64,000 bases of DNA, taken from Sphingomonas sp. M1-B02. GTDB taxonomy: Bacteria; Pseudomonadota; Alphaproteobacteria; Sphingomonadales; Sphingomonadaceae. The notes under the pieces were generated by a model. The model searched no databases. It was not told where the DNA came from and saw nothing but the letters and a program-made list of their open reading frames with translations. Numbering within the stretch: position 1 is the first letter of the stretch; every line of letters begins with the position of its first letter. The DNA lies in NCBI RefSeq assembly GCF_026167525.1, contig NZ_CP110679.1, positions 1,488,001 through 1,552,000 on the forward strand, written 5' to 3'. The position numbers were made by a program, and so were the translations under genes. Positions 29,502 to 38,016 of the stretch are shown here, one piece after another.

Positions 29502-30733
29502 GCAATTTTGGCCGCACGCTGCGCCAGACGCTCACGATCGCCCGCCGCGATTTCATCGCGACGGTGTTCACCCCCACTTTCCTGCTTTTCCTGCTCGCGC
29601 CCTTGTTCATGATCGGCTTCGGGCTGGTCGGCGGGCTCGGTGCCCAGTCGATGGACAGCGGCGCGCAGGACAAGGTGCGGGTGGTGGCGATCGCCCCCGC
29701 CAGCCAGTCGGCGATGATCGTCGAGGCCGACCGCGAGCTGCGCACGCTCTTCCCGCCGCGTGGCGATTATGCGCGGCCGCCGCTGACGCTGGTGGCGCCG
29801 GCGACCGATGTGGCAGCACAGGCGCGCGCGATGTTCGACTCGCGCGACTATGAAGCCGCCGCGGTGCTCTACGGTCCGCTCGATCGCCCCGAAATCCTCT
29901 ACGCTCCGCGCGGCCGCGACGACGCCGCCTATCTCGCCGAACTGGCCGAACAGGCGCTGCGCAACCAGAAGCTCGGCAGCGCGGCACGCCTGAGCACACC
30001 TACACGCACCGAGATCAAGCGCGAGGGCATCTCGCTCACCGGCAAGAGCCAGGTCGCCTCGATCGGCGTTTTCGGGATGTTTTTCCTCACGCTGTTCCTG
30101 TCGAGCCAGGCGGTGGGCACCATGGCCGAGGAGCGATCGAACAAGGTGATTGAGATTTTGGCGGCCGCGGTTCCGCTCGAATCGGTTTTCCTCGGCAAGC
30201 TGGTGGGCATGTTCGCGGTGGCGGTGCTGTTCATCCTGTTCTGGGCGACACTGTTGCTCAACGCCGCAAAATTCATTCCCGGTGACGTGGCCGGCGGCCT
30301 CTCCGGCATGGGCTCCGCGGTCGGAATGCCGGCTTATGCGCTGCTCTTCATCGCCTATTTCACGATGGCCTATATGCTCCTCGGTGCAGTTTTCCTGAGC
30401 ATCGGCGCGCAGACATCGACTCAGCGCGAGCTGCAGATGCTGTCGCTGCCGATCACGATCTTCCAGATGCTGATGTTCGGCTTTTCCCTCGCGGCGGCAT
30501 CGTCACCCGGCAGCTGGGTCGCGCTGGCAGCGGAGATCTTCCCGTTCAGCTCGCCCTTCGCGATGATCGGGCGTGCCGGCAATTCGCCCGAGCTTTGGCC
30601 GCATTTGCTGGCGCTTGCCTGGCAGGCGATGTGGGTCGCGATCACCGTGACGCTGGGCGCGCGCTGGTTCCGCCGCGGCGTGCTCAAATCGGGCAGCCCC
30701 AAGTTCAGGCTGAAAGCCATGTTCGCGCGTTAG
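29498..30733 (+). CDS. ABC-2 type permease (NatB-like)
   Basis: A 411-residue inner-membrane permease. After an N-terminal helix (FIATVFTPTFLLFLLAPLFMIGFGLVGGLG) it has a large periplasmic domain of about 150 residues, then five helices including GVFGMFFLTLFLSSQAVGTM, the motif EERSNKVIEILAAAVPLESVFLGKLVGMFAV, and SLPITIFQMLMFG. This layout is that of the NatB/YhaP family, sodium or drug efflux in other bacteria. It forms an exporter with the ATPase upstream. Substrate unknown. Confidence 0.9.
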   Translation: MSNFGRTLRQTLTIARRDFIATVFTPTFLLFLLAPLFMIGFGLVGGLGAQSMDSGAQDKVRVVAIAPASQSAMIVEADRELRTLFPPRGDYARPPLTLVAPATDVAAQARAMFDSRDYEAAAVLYGPLDRPEILYAPRGRDDAAYLAELAEQALRNQKLGSAARLSTPTRTEIKREGISLTGKSQVASIGVFGMFFLTLFLSSQAVGTMAEERSNKVIEILAAAVPLESVFLGKLVGMFAVAVLFILFWATLLLNAAKFIPGDVAGGLSGMGSAVGMPAYALLFIAYFTMAYMLLGAVFLSIGAQTSTQRELQMLSLPITIFQMLMFGFSLAAASSPGSWVALAAEIFPFSSPFAMIGRAGNSPELWPHLLALAWQAMWVAITVTLGARWFRRGVLKSGSPKFRLKAMFAR

Positions 30734-30741
30734 GCCACTAT

Positions 30742-30755
30742 TGACATCTCTGTCA
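30742..30755. promoter_or_regulatory. Candidate operator/-35 region upstream of the P450 gene
   Basis: TGACA-TCTC-TGTCA is a perfect 5-bp inverted repeat with 4-base spacing, and its left half is part of TTGACA, a good -35 hexamer. It lies 37 bases before the P450 start. Such sites often bind TetR-type repressors. No regulator gene lies next to it, so the call is tentative. Confidence 0.35.
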
Positions 30756-30791
30756 GTTAGCAGTCTCCTCACGTCAAATGAGGAGAGACAC

Positions 30792-32027
30792 ATGGCCACG
30801 CTAGCGACCGAAAACGCGCCCGAACATGCCGTCGATCCGCTCGATGTGAGCCGGCCCGAACTGTACCGCGACGACACGTGGCACGAACCCTTCCGCAAGC
30901 TGCGCGCCGAAGCCCCGGTCCATTTTTGCGAGAATAGCGACTTCGGGCCTTACTGGTCGGTCTCGACCTATAAGGCGTTGGCCCAGGTCGAATCGCTCCC
31001 CGACATCTATTCCTCCGCAATCGGCACCATCACCCTCGCCGATTTGAAGGAGGGGGACATCAGGATGCCGATGTTCATCGCAATGGACCGGCCCAAGCAT
31101 ACCGGCCAGCGGCGCACCGTCGCCCCGGCCTTCACCCCGTCCGAAATGGCGCGGATGACCGAGAATATCCGCGCGCGCTCGGCCGAAATCCTCGATTCGC
31201 TGCCGCTGGGAGAGGAATTCGACTGGGTCGATCGAGTCTCGATCGAGCTCAGCACCCAGATGCTGGCGATCCTGTTCGATTTCCCCTGGGAGGACCGGCG
31301 AAAACTCACTTACTGGTCCGATTGGGCGGGCGATATCGAGATCGCCAAGGACCCGGTGCTCAAGGAAGAGCGCAAGCAGATTCTGTTCGAATGCGCGGCC
31401 TATTTCGGCAATCTGTGGCAAGGCAAGATCGGCAAGGAGCCGACTCCCGATCTCATCTCGATGATGATCCATTCGGATGCGATGTCGCATATGGACCAGA
31501 TGGAATTTCTGGGAAATCTTCTCCTGCTGATCGTCGGCGGCAACGATACGACGCGCAATTCGATGAGCGCTTATGCCTGGGGACTCGAGCAGTTTCCTGA
31601 CGAGCGCGCGAAGCTGGAGGCCAATCCCGGATTGATCCCGAATGCGGTCCAGGAAATCATCCGCTGGCAGACTCCGCTCTCGCACATGCGCAGGACCGCG
31701 ACCCAGGACACCGAACTGGAAGGGAAGATGATCCGCGAGGGCGACAAGCTCGCGCTCTGGTATGTCTCGGCCAATCGCGACGAAAGCGTCTTTCCCGACG
31801 CGGACCGGCTGATCGTCGATCGTGAGAATGCGCGGCGGCACCTGGCGTTCGGCCACGGCATCCATCGCTGCGTCGGCGCGCGGCTGGCCGAGCTGCAGAT
31901 CGGCATATTGCTCGAGGAAATGGGCAAGCGGCGCCTGCGTGCGAATGTGATGCGCGAGCCCGAGCGAGTCGCGGGCTGCTTCGTCCACGGATATCGCAAG
32001 ATGCCGGTGGAGCTTAGCCACTATTGA
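30792..32027 (+). CDS. Cytochrome P450, CYP153-like
   Basis: A 411-residue soluble P450. I-helix motif LLIVGGNDTTRNSM, ExxR motif EIIRWQ, and heme ligand loop FGHGIHRCVGARLAELQ with the Cys thiolate. GGNDTTRNSM, WQTPLSHMRR and WYVSANRDESVF are close to those of the CYP153 alkane hydroxylases, which hydroxylate medium-chain alkanes at the terminal carbon; the assignment is from motifs only. The ATG at 30792 follows AGGAG; a longer start at 30741 would run into the palindrome. No ferredoxin or ferredoxin reductase gene is adjacent, so electrons must come from elsewhere. Confidence 0.9.
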   Translation: MATLATENAPEHAVDPLDVSRPELYRDDTWHEPFRKLRAEAPVHFCENSDFGPYWSVSTYKALAQVESLPDIYSSAIGTITLADLKEGDIRMPMFIAMDRPKHTGQRRTVAPAFTPSEMARMTENIRARSAEILDSLPLGEEFDWVDRVSIELSTQMLAILFDFPWEDRRKLTYWSDWAGDIEIAKDPVLKEERKQILFECAAYFGNLWQGKIGKEPTPDLISMMIHSDAMSHMDQMEFLGNLLLLIVGGNDTTRNSMSAYAWGLEQFPDERAKLEANPGLIPNAVQEIIRWQTPLSHMRRTATQDTELEGKMIREGDKLALWYVSANRDESVFPDADRLIVDRENARRHLAFGHGIHRCVGARLAELQIGILLEEMGKRRLRANVMREPERVAGCFVHGYRKMPVELSHY

Positions 32028-32033
32028 AACATG

Positions 32034-32052
32034 CCTCTCCCAAGGGGAGAGG
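32034..32052. repeat. Short hairpin after the P450 gene
   Basis: CCTCTCCC and GGGAGAGG enclose a 3-base loop, 7 bases after the P450 stop. It resembles the CCTCCCC solo hairpins but differs in sequence. No T tract follows. Confidence 0.5.
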
Positions 32053-32092
32053 TAGCGTTGGAATTGCCGTAATCTGTTCCCACATAGGCCGG

Positions 32093-32575
32093 ATGGAAAC
32101 CGATCGCCGCACCCTTCTCACCGTCGCCGGGCTCGGCGTACTCACCGCGGCCTGCGGAAGCGGACCTGCCGAGGCCGCGCAGACCTTCGCCTTCAACCTC
32201 ACCGACGCCGAGTGGAAGAAGCGGCTCTCGCCCGCCGCCTATGACGTACTCCGCCACGAGGGCACCGAGCGGCCCTATTCGAGCCCGCTGAACAAGGAAA
32301 AGCGCGCGGGAGTCTATGCCTGCGGCGGCTGTACGCTCCCACTCTTTTCATCGAACACTAAGTTCGAAAGCGGCACCGGCTGGCCGAGCTTCTATGCGCC
32401 GCTAGCCAATGCGGTGGTCACGCGCACCGATCGAACGCTGGGCTTTTCGCGAACCGAAGTCCGCTGCCGCCGTTGCGGCGGGCATCTCGGCCATGTCTTC
32501 GACGATGGTCCGCGCCCGACGGGCAAGCGCTATTGCATGAATGGCGTGGCGATGACCTTCAAGCCGAAGGCCTGA
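32093..32575 (+). CDS. msrB: Exported peptide-methionine (R)-S-oxide reductase
   Basis: MsrB reduces methionine-R-sulfoxide residues in proteins. The 160-residue protein has zinc-binding CGGC and CRRCGG motifs, the substrate loop SGTGWPSFYAPLAN, GHVFDDGPRPTGKRYCMNG with the catalytic Cys. The N-terminus METDRRTLLTVAGLGVLTAACGSG is a twin-arginine-like signal followed by a possible lipobox (TAAC), so the enzyme probably protects periplasmic or envelope proteins. ATG at 32093. Confidence 0.93.
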   Translation: METDRRTLLTVAGLGVLTAACGSGPAEAAQTFAFNLTDAEWKKRLSPAAYDVLRHEGTERPYSSPLNKEKRAGVYACGGCTLPLFSSNTKFESGTGWPSFYAPLANAVVTRTDRTLGFSRTEVRCRRCGGHLGHVFDDGPRPTGKRYCMNGVAMTFKPKA

Positions 32576-32581
32576 CGCGGC

Positions 32582-33157
32582 TCAGTTGACGCCGGTCTCG
32601 GGCTTCAGGTCGCTGAGGTCGAGCTGGAGCGAAGCGACCAGCACGCGATCGTCCTTCTTCACCATCTGGGGAGCCTCGAAATCGTCTGCGTCCGAGGCGC
32701 CGTCCGAATAGATGAATCCGTTGATCGGATAGGTCGACGTGCCGAGCCCGCCGACCGAGGCGAACCATACGCGAACCTCGCTCCAGTCGCCCGCTGCCGA
32801 CACGTCGACGGCGCGCACGTTGCGCTCGATCCCGCCGCGGCGCGACCAATTGGCGTGGGTGAGAAGGACTTCGCGGTCGTCGACGATCTTGGAGACCATC
32901 GCGACATGGCCGAACGGGTTGCGGCCGGTTTTCTTGAACGACATCACCGCGCCGACCTTGGGCGCTTCGCCCCGCTCGTAGCGGCCGGCGGCCTGCGCCC
33001 ACCAGGTCCAGGCATTGCCGTGGATCTTCACGCCGGAGATTTGGCGAGCATAAGGCGCGCATTGCAGGAACGCGCTCTTTGCCTGCGCGGGCATCGAAGT
33101 CATCAGGGCGCAAGCCGCCACCAGCGCGAAACGCGCTGCAATCGCTCGAAAATTCAC
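32582..33157 (-). CDS. Secreted CHAP-domain amidase/peptidase
   Basis: A 191-residue protein with a signal peptide (FALVAACALMTSMPAQA). The CHAP (NlpC/P60-like) domain has the catalytic Cys in SAFLQCAPYARQISGV, the GNAWTWWAQA segment, PKVGAVMSFKKTGRNPFGHVAMVSKI with the His, and LTHANWSRRGG. CHAP enzymes cut peptidoglycan stem peptides or amide bonds. A C-terminal tail of about 60 residues is not recognised. The start is GTG at 33157 after a GGGGGG stretch. Confidence 0.88.
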   Translation of the reverse strand: MNFRAIAARFALVAACALMTSMPAQAKSAFLQCAPYARQISGVKIHGNAWTWWAQAAGRYERGEAPKVGAVMSFKKTGRNPFGHVAMVSKIVDDREVLLTHANWSRRGGIERNVRAVDVSAAGDWSEVRVWFASVGGLGTSTYPINGFIYSDGASDADDFEAPQMVKKDDRVLVASLQLDLSDLKPETGVN

Positions 33158-33223
33158 GGGACCCCCCGGTCAGGAAGATGATCTGTTGGATCCTGCTAAC
33201 CAGATCGTTTCCGGGCCGTACAC

Positions 33224-33243
33224 CCCATCGACCGGTCGATGGG
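33224..33243. promoter_or_regulatory. Perfect 20-base palindrome in a divergent promoter region
   Basis: CCCATCGACCGGTCGATGGG reads the same on both strands. It lies in the 325-base gap between the CHAP gene (minus) and the gene at 33483 (plus), about 67 bases from the former's start. It is a plausible protein-binding site. The rest of the gap has no gene that I can support. Confidence 0.4.
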
Positions 33244-33482
33244 ACGAGTCGTTGCGGTGAGCCGATGGGTTGCCGGAACCTTGCCGATTCGCCCCACTTT
33301 CCTTCTTGAACGCAGCATTGCCACACGCATCGAGAAACCGGACTCGGTTCATCGCAGCGATGTTGCGCCGCAACACCTTCTGCGCTCCAATCTGAACAGG
33401 GGCCAACGACGGATTAAGCAACGCGTTAACCAATCTATTGCATGATCCGTCGGTGGGGAATGAGTGGGTGGGAGTTGAGGTG

Positions 33483-34034
33483 ATGGCATCGAGAATGAAG
33501 CCGGCCGAAGGCGCCATGACGCTGGCCGAAATGAAGGAATTTGCGGGATTCAGCGCGGCGACGCAGCGCTATGTCCGCCGCTCGCTCGACATCGGACTTG
33601 AGCGCGACGATGCAATGGAGCGCTGGTCGCGCGACGTCGTCGAGGCAGCCAGTATCCGCGCCCAGGCGCGCATGTATGATCGCATCCCCGAAATCCGCGC
33701 GCTGATGCCGGACGACAGCGATCTCAACGCGATCGAACCGTTCATGGCGCCGCTGGTCACCGTATCGGCATTCGATCTGAGCCAGGGCCGGCTCACCAGT
33801 TTCTCCAGCTTTCGCTTTCTCTACGAGCGGCTGGTCGGCGCCGAGGTTCGACCCTGGCTTCCCGCGGCTTTCTGCTCGGCCGCGGCGCTGCCGCATCTAC
33901 ACCCGGACCTGCGCCGCAAGCTGCTCCAGTCGATCAGCGAAGCCGCGGCTACCGCATCGGGCTGGTCGAACCGTCAGCCTGCATTCTTCCCGCAATGGGT
34001 GGAAAAGGTCGACGCGACGGCGCTGCCGAACTGA
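33483..34034 (+). CDS. Conserved hypothetical helical protein
   Basis: A 183-residue soluble protein without signal or membrane segments. It is mainly helical: MTLAEMKEFAGFSAATQRYVRRSL, DDAMERWSRDVVEAASIRAQARMYDRIPEIRALM, then IEPFMAPLVTVSAFDLSQGRLTSFSSFRFLYERL. I do not recognise a family. ATG at 33483 is preceded by GGAG about nine bases upstream. An earlier TTG at 33438 is in frame but less likely. Confidence 0.68.
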   Translation: MASRMKPAEGAMTLAEMKEFAGFSAATQRYVRRSLDIGLERDDAMERWSRDVVEAASIRAQARMYDRIPEIRALMPDDSDLNAIEPFMAPLVTVSAFDLSQGRLTSFSSFRFLYERLVGAEVRPWLPAAFCSAAALPHLHPDLRRKLLQSISEAAATASGWSNRQPAFFPQWVEKVDATALPN

Positions 34035-34064
34035 TCTCGCTACCCCTGCCGCTCGCGGCGGGGG

Positions 34065-34796
34065 TCAGCGGCATACCCTGCCCCCCATCTCGCCACGCTT
34101 TGCCTGATCGAGGTGCAGGTGATCACGGTGCGCCGCATTGTAATCGGGCGAAAGCACCGTCGAAAACAGTTTGCACCCGCCGGTACGCACTTCGTGCAGG
34201 AAGGCGGCCTTCGCCCCCTCCTTCTCCCAATCGCCGAGCACGCTGATTCGCGTTCCGTCCGCCAGTCGGAAGCCGGCAATGTCGACCGCGTCGGCGGTGG
34301 CATGTTCGCTCCAGTCGCCGGAGGTGCGGCCGTAGATGCGCCGGCACGAATAGCTGCCGAGATGATCGACCGATTCCACCCGCGCTCCGAAATGCTTCTG
34401 CGCGGCGGGCTGAAGGACGTTCCATTCCCAGAGCGTCAGCGCCGCCGCCACGGGGCAGGAGACGCCTAGATTGGCGGGTGAGAAGCGAATCTGCCGAGAA
34501 CCACCCGACGCGAAGCGCACCACGTCGCTATAGCCGCATTGCCCCTCCGACTGCACCGCCGGCAGCATCGTATAGCGCACCCCGGCGCTGCGCAGGTGCG
34601 CGCGGCAGGCGGCATAATCGTCGGTCAATCCGGCCAGCTTGCGCCCGGTGAAGGCGCCGATCGGCTGCCCCAGATCGAGCCGGGTCCAGGGCAGGTCCTG
34701 CGGGCGATTGCGCATCAGCGCGTAGAGCGTAAAGACGATCCCGAGCAGGACCGCGACCGTCACCACCGCACCAATCGTCAGACGGATGGCCCTCAC
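34065..34796 (-). CDS. Extensin-like C-terminal domain protein (putative D,D-carboxypeptidase)
   Basis: A 243-residue protein with an N-terminal membrane anchor (LTIGAVVTVAVLLGIVFTLYALM). The extensin-like C domain is an M15-like metallopeptidase fold: GVSCPVAAALTLWEW, YSCRRIYGRTSGDWSEHATADAVDIAGFRLADG with His and Asp ligands, and HRDHLHLD with two more His. It is thus probably a peptidoglycan peptidase, despite the plant-derived name. It overlaps the Nudix gene by four bases. Confidence 0.85.
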   Translation of the reverse strand: MRAIRLTIGAVVTVAVLLGIVFTLYALMRNRPQDLPWTRLDLGQPIGAFTGRKLAGLTDDYAACRAHLRSAGVRYTMLPAVQSEGQCGYSDVVRFASGGSRQIRFSPANLGVSCPVAAALTLWEWNVLQPAAQKHFGARVESVDHLGSYSCRRIYGRTSGDWSEHATADAVDIAGFRLADGTRISVLGDWEKEGAKAAFLHEVRTGGCKLFSTVLSPDYNAAHRDHLHLDQAKRGEMGGRVCR

Positions 34797-35539
34797 GCGC
34801 GAACCGCTTGGCCCAGCGGCTCGGCAGTGACGGGATAGCCGAGATGGTCGGGGATGCAGAGATGGTCGATGCCGTCGCGGCGCTCGACCCAGGGCGTGAT
34901 CGTCTCCACCGGATGCCCCAGCGCATCGGCCACCGCCTGCTCGAAGCTTGCGAAGGTCGCCAGCCGCTCGAGATTGCGCCGCGTCGGGAAGATGATCATG
35001 GCCTCGCCCGCATCAGCGGCGTCCAACACCGCCTGCGCGCCGGCCCAAAAGACCCGAACATTCTCGTTGCCGTCGACCACCGGCTCGGCGTTGTCGGGCG
35101 CGCGGGCAAGATAGAAGCGCGTGTCGAAGATCTTGTGCCGCATGCCCGTGGGCAGCCAGCGCGCGAAGGGCGTCAGCGCGTCGATGCGGAGCGCGCCGCC
35201 GGCTTTCTCGAGCAGCGCCCCCATCGGCTCACCGGCATAGAGGCGCCTGCCGAGTTTGGGAATCGCAGCGAGCGGGACGTCGAGGCCGACCGCGACTCCC
35301 GCTTCCTCCAGCGTCTCGCGCACCGCGGCGACGCGAGCGGCGATATCGTCTGGGTCACCCGCAAACAGAGCGGCGAGCAGCCGGTCGCCCGGATCGACTC
35401 GCCCGCCGGGAAAGACCAACGCGCCGGCCGCGAACGACATCGCCTGCGCACGTTCAACCATCAGCAATTCGGGCGGTTTGCCTGCACGGTCGCGCATCAC
35501 GATTACGGTGGCGGCAGGTATCGCTTCGGCTTCGGCCAT
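34793..35539 (-). CDS. Nudix hydrolase
   Basis: A 248-residue Nudix hydrolase. The box is split: LVFPGGRVDPGDR, an insert of about 15 residues, then AAVRETLEEAGVAVGLD, with REtleEAG residues for Mg2+ binding. This split form occurs in the group that hydrolyses CoA or NAD-type pyrophosphates. The C-terminal end is proline-poor and ends AVTAEPLGQAVRA. It overlaps the downstream extensin-like gene by four bases. Confidence 0.9.
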   Translation of the reverse strand: MAEAEAIPAATVIVMRDRAGKPPELLMVERAQAMSFAAGALVFPGGRVDPGDRLLAALFAGDPDDIAARVAAVRETLEEAGVAVGLDVPLAAIPKLGRRLYAGEPMGALLEKAGGALRIDALTPFARWLPTGMRHKIFDTRFYLARAPDNAEPVVDGNENVRVFWAGAQAVLDAADAGEAMIIFPTRRNLERLATFASFEQAVADALGHPVETITPWVERRDGIDHLCIPDHLGYPVTAEPLGQAVRA

Positions 35540-35567
35540 AGCCCGATCTAGGGAGCCTTCGCCCCGC

Positions 35568-36587
35568 TCACCACCCCGAACGCTTCAGACGCACCCGCGC
35601 GAGCATGTCGCTGGAGGTCAGGAACAGTGTCTTGCCGTCTTCGCCGAAGCCGCAATTGGCGGTCGCCTTGCCCGTCGAAATCAGCCCGAGAGCCTTGCCC
35701 TCGGGCGACAGGATATAGACCCCGCCCGGTCCGGTGGCATAGACATGCCCGTCCGCGCTGGTCTTGAGCCCGTCGGGCAACCCGGGCAGTTTTCGGGCAA
35801 GTGCTGCGCGGAAATCGTGAAATACGCGCTTCTTCCTCGTCGCCACGCCGTTGCCGTCGAGTTCGTAGGCGAGGATTTCGGGCCGCTGATCGTCGGACAT
35901 CGCGATGTAGAGCGTGCGATGATCTGGCGAGACCGCAACGCCGTTGGGCCGCTTCAGGCTCGAATCGATCAGCGTGATCTCGCCCGAGGCAGCGCGCCGG
36001 AACACGCCGTTGAAGGAGAGTTCGCGCAGCGGGGAACTGTCGCCATCGGCAAGGCCATAGGGCGGATCGGTGAAGTAGAGCGTGCCACCCTTCCCGGCCG
36101 CGACATCGTTGCAGCTGTTGAAGCGCTTGCCCTCGAAGCGGTCGGCCAACACCGTCTTGCGCTTGGTCTTGAGGTCCACAGTCGCGATCAGGCGGGTGCC
36201 GGAATCGGCCATGATCAGATTGCCCTGGCCATCGCTCAGCAGGCCGTTGGCCCCCGCTTCCCGTATCCCGGCGGGGATCGGGCCTGCCAGCCCCGAGGGG
36301 TTCAGGAACGAGGTAACCCCCTCGCCTTGCTTCCAGCGATAGATGATGTTCGCGGGCACGTCGGTGAAGAGCAGATAGCCACCCTCCTTCACCCAAGCCG
36401 GCCCCTCGGCCCATTTGAAGCCGGACCCCAGCACTTCGATCGGCGCGCCGATATCCACGATTGCGTCGAGCGCAGGATCGAGGCGGGTGATGCCGCCTAC
36501 GGTTTGCGCGTGCGCCAACCTCGGCAAAAGCGGCAGCGCGGCCATTCCGGCCAGCGCGGCGCGGCGCGTCAAGTCGAGGCGGGTCAT
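35568..36587 (-). CDS. SMP-30/gluconolactonase family protein, exported
   Basis: A 339-residue six-bladed beta-propeller enzyme. After a twin-arginine signal (LTRRAALAGMAALPLLPRLAHAQ) come WAEGPAWVKEGGYLLFTDVPANIIYRW with the metal-binding Glu, NGLLSDGQGNLIMADSGTRL, KRFNSCNDVAAGKGGTLYFTDPPYG, and LKRPNGVAVSPDHRTLYIAMSD. The hydrolysed lactone is unknown, likely a sugar lactone in the periplasm. GAGGAG upstream fixes the start at 36587. Confidence 0.88.
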   Translation of the reverse strand: MTRLDLTRRAALAGMAALPLLPRLAHAQTVGGITRLDPALDAIVDIGAPIEVLGSGFKWAEGPAWVKEGGYLLFTDVPANIIYRWKQGEGVTSFLNPSGLAGPIPAGIREAGANGLLSDGQGNLIMADSGTRLIATVDLKTKRKTVLADRFEGKRFNSCNDVAAGKGGTLYFTDPPYGLADGDSSPLRELSFNGVFRRAASGEITLIDSSLKRPNGVAVSPDHRTLYIAMSDDQRPEILAYELDGNGVATRKKRVFHDFRAALARKLPGLPDGLKTSADGHVYATGPGGVYILSPEGKALGLISTGKATANCGFGEDGKTLFLTSSDMLARVRLKRSGW

Positions 36588-36681
36588 TGTCTCTCTCCTC
36601 TTGTCTTCGGCGGGGTGCGGAAGTCTGCGCTTCGCCCTGCCCGTCATGATCGCGCTATCACCGAAGCGTGGTGGCGCAAAG

Positions 36682-38016
36682 TCAGAGCGGCAGCGTCGCC
36701 CGCGCGATCAGCCCACCCTCGGGACGGTTTGCGACCTCGACATCGCCGCCATGCGCGCGCGCGACTGCCCGGGCGCTCGGAAGCCCGAGGCCGATCCCCC
36801 CGGTGTCGCGATTGCGCGATCGCTCGCCGCGGAAGAAAGGCTCGAAGACGCGGTCCATATCTTCGGCCGCGATCCCCGGCCCGGCATCCCGCACCTCGAT
36901 GATCGCATGGTCTTCGTCCCGGTGGATCGAAACCTGCGCACCGCCGGCATATTTGACTGCATTGGTGACGAGATTGGTGACCATCGTCATCAGACCGGCC
37001 GGATTGCCGTTGAGCACGATCGGCGGGCCGGGCGTCAGCGTCACTGCCTCGCCGCGGTCGCTCATGTCGTCGACCACGGTTTCCGCGAGCGATTGCAGGT
37101 CGAGCGGGCGGCGCGCCACCGGCTGGCCGGTATCGCGCACATAAGCGAGCGCGGCGGAGATCAGACCTTCCAGATCGCGTATGTCCGCTTCGCACGCGTG
37201 CCGAACCTTTGCGGGCACGTCTTCGAGCCGGAGCGCCAGTCGCATCAGCGGTGTGCGCAGATCGTGCGCGACCGCGCCGATCACCACCGTGCGATCGTCG
37301 ACATAGCGGTTGAGCCGCGCCTGCATGCGATTGAACGCAGTCGCCGCCTCGGCGATCTCGCTCGGGCCGCTGAGTTCGAGCGGAGGCGCGCGCGGATCGC
37401 GGCCAAGTCGCTCGGCGGCCGCGGCAAACGCGCCGATCGGCTCGGCGAAGCGGCGTGCAAGCATCCAGGCGAAGGGTGCTACCGCCAGCGCCGAGATTGC
37501 AAGCCACAGCAAGCCGAACCAGCGCCACGCCTCGAAACCCTCCGCAGACTTCACGCGCAGCCACGTCCCGTCGGGCTGACGGCGCGCAGCCGAAAAGGCG
37601 CCGATTACGATCACCTCGCGCGCATCGGCTGCGCTAATATTCGAGTCCGGAAGGCGCACGCGGGCACGGTCGAACACCGGCTCGCGCTGCGGGAAAGGCG
37701 TCGGAAAGCTGATCTCGATGTCGCCTGCTCCAACGCCGAGGGCGGCCGCGAGTGCGGATTTGATCCGTTCGCGGCGAGGATTCCATGGCGCACGATCGAC
37801 GCGGCGTATCCGCTCTACCTCCATCTCGCCGCTTTCGTCGGTTCCGCGCGCCATCACATCGGTGATCTGGCCGACCGTATAGAGCTTGGCCGAGGGCGCC
37901 TGCGCCGCGACCAGCAGGATCAGGTTCATCAGCTGGACGACGGCGACGCAGGCCAGCATCAGCCCAAATATCCGCAGGAAGAGCGGCGAACGGGCCGCGC
38001 CTCCGAAAAGCTTCAT
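36682..38016 (-). CDS. Sensor histidine kinase
   Basis: A 444-residue inner-membrane kinase. Helices at about residues 15-35 and 165-187 (LLWLAISALAVAPFAWMLA) flank a periplasmic sensor domain of 130 residues. HAMP follows, then the H box GAVAHDLRTPLMRLALRLEDV with the phospho-His, N box LVTNAVKYAG, and DAGPGIAAEDMDRVFEPFF and GGIGLGLPSARAVARAHGG. The phospho-partner is the response regulator immediately upstream. The signal is not known. Confidence 0.93.
   Translation of the reverse strand: MKLFGGAARSPLFLRIFGLMLACVAVVQLMNLILLVAAQAPSAKLYTVGQITDVMARGTDESGEMEVERIRRVDRAPWNPRRERIKSALAAALGVGAGDIEISFPTPFPQREPVFDRARVRLPDSNISAADAREVIVIGAFSAARRQPDGTWLRVKSAEGFEAWRWFGLLWLAISALAVAPFAWMLARRFAEPIGAFAAAAERLGRDPRAPPLELSGPSEIAEAATAFNRMQARLNRYVDDRTVVIGAVAHDLRTPLMRLALRLEDVPAKVRHACEADIRDLEGLISAALAYVRDTGQPVARRPLDLQSLAETVVDDMSDRGEAVTLTPGPPIVLNGNPAGLMTMVTNLVTNAVKYAGGAQVSIHRDEDHAIIEVRDAGPGIAAEDMDRVFEPFFRGERSRNRDTGGIGLGLPSARAVARAHGGDVEVANRPEGGLIARATLPL

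Noticed and set aside
33405..33440. CtrA site TTAA-N8-TTAAC before the gene at 33483
   Set aside because: Spacing is 8, not 7, and no other support.
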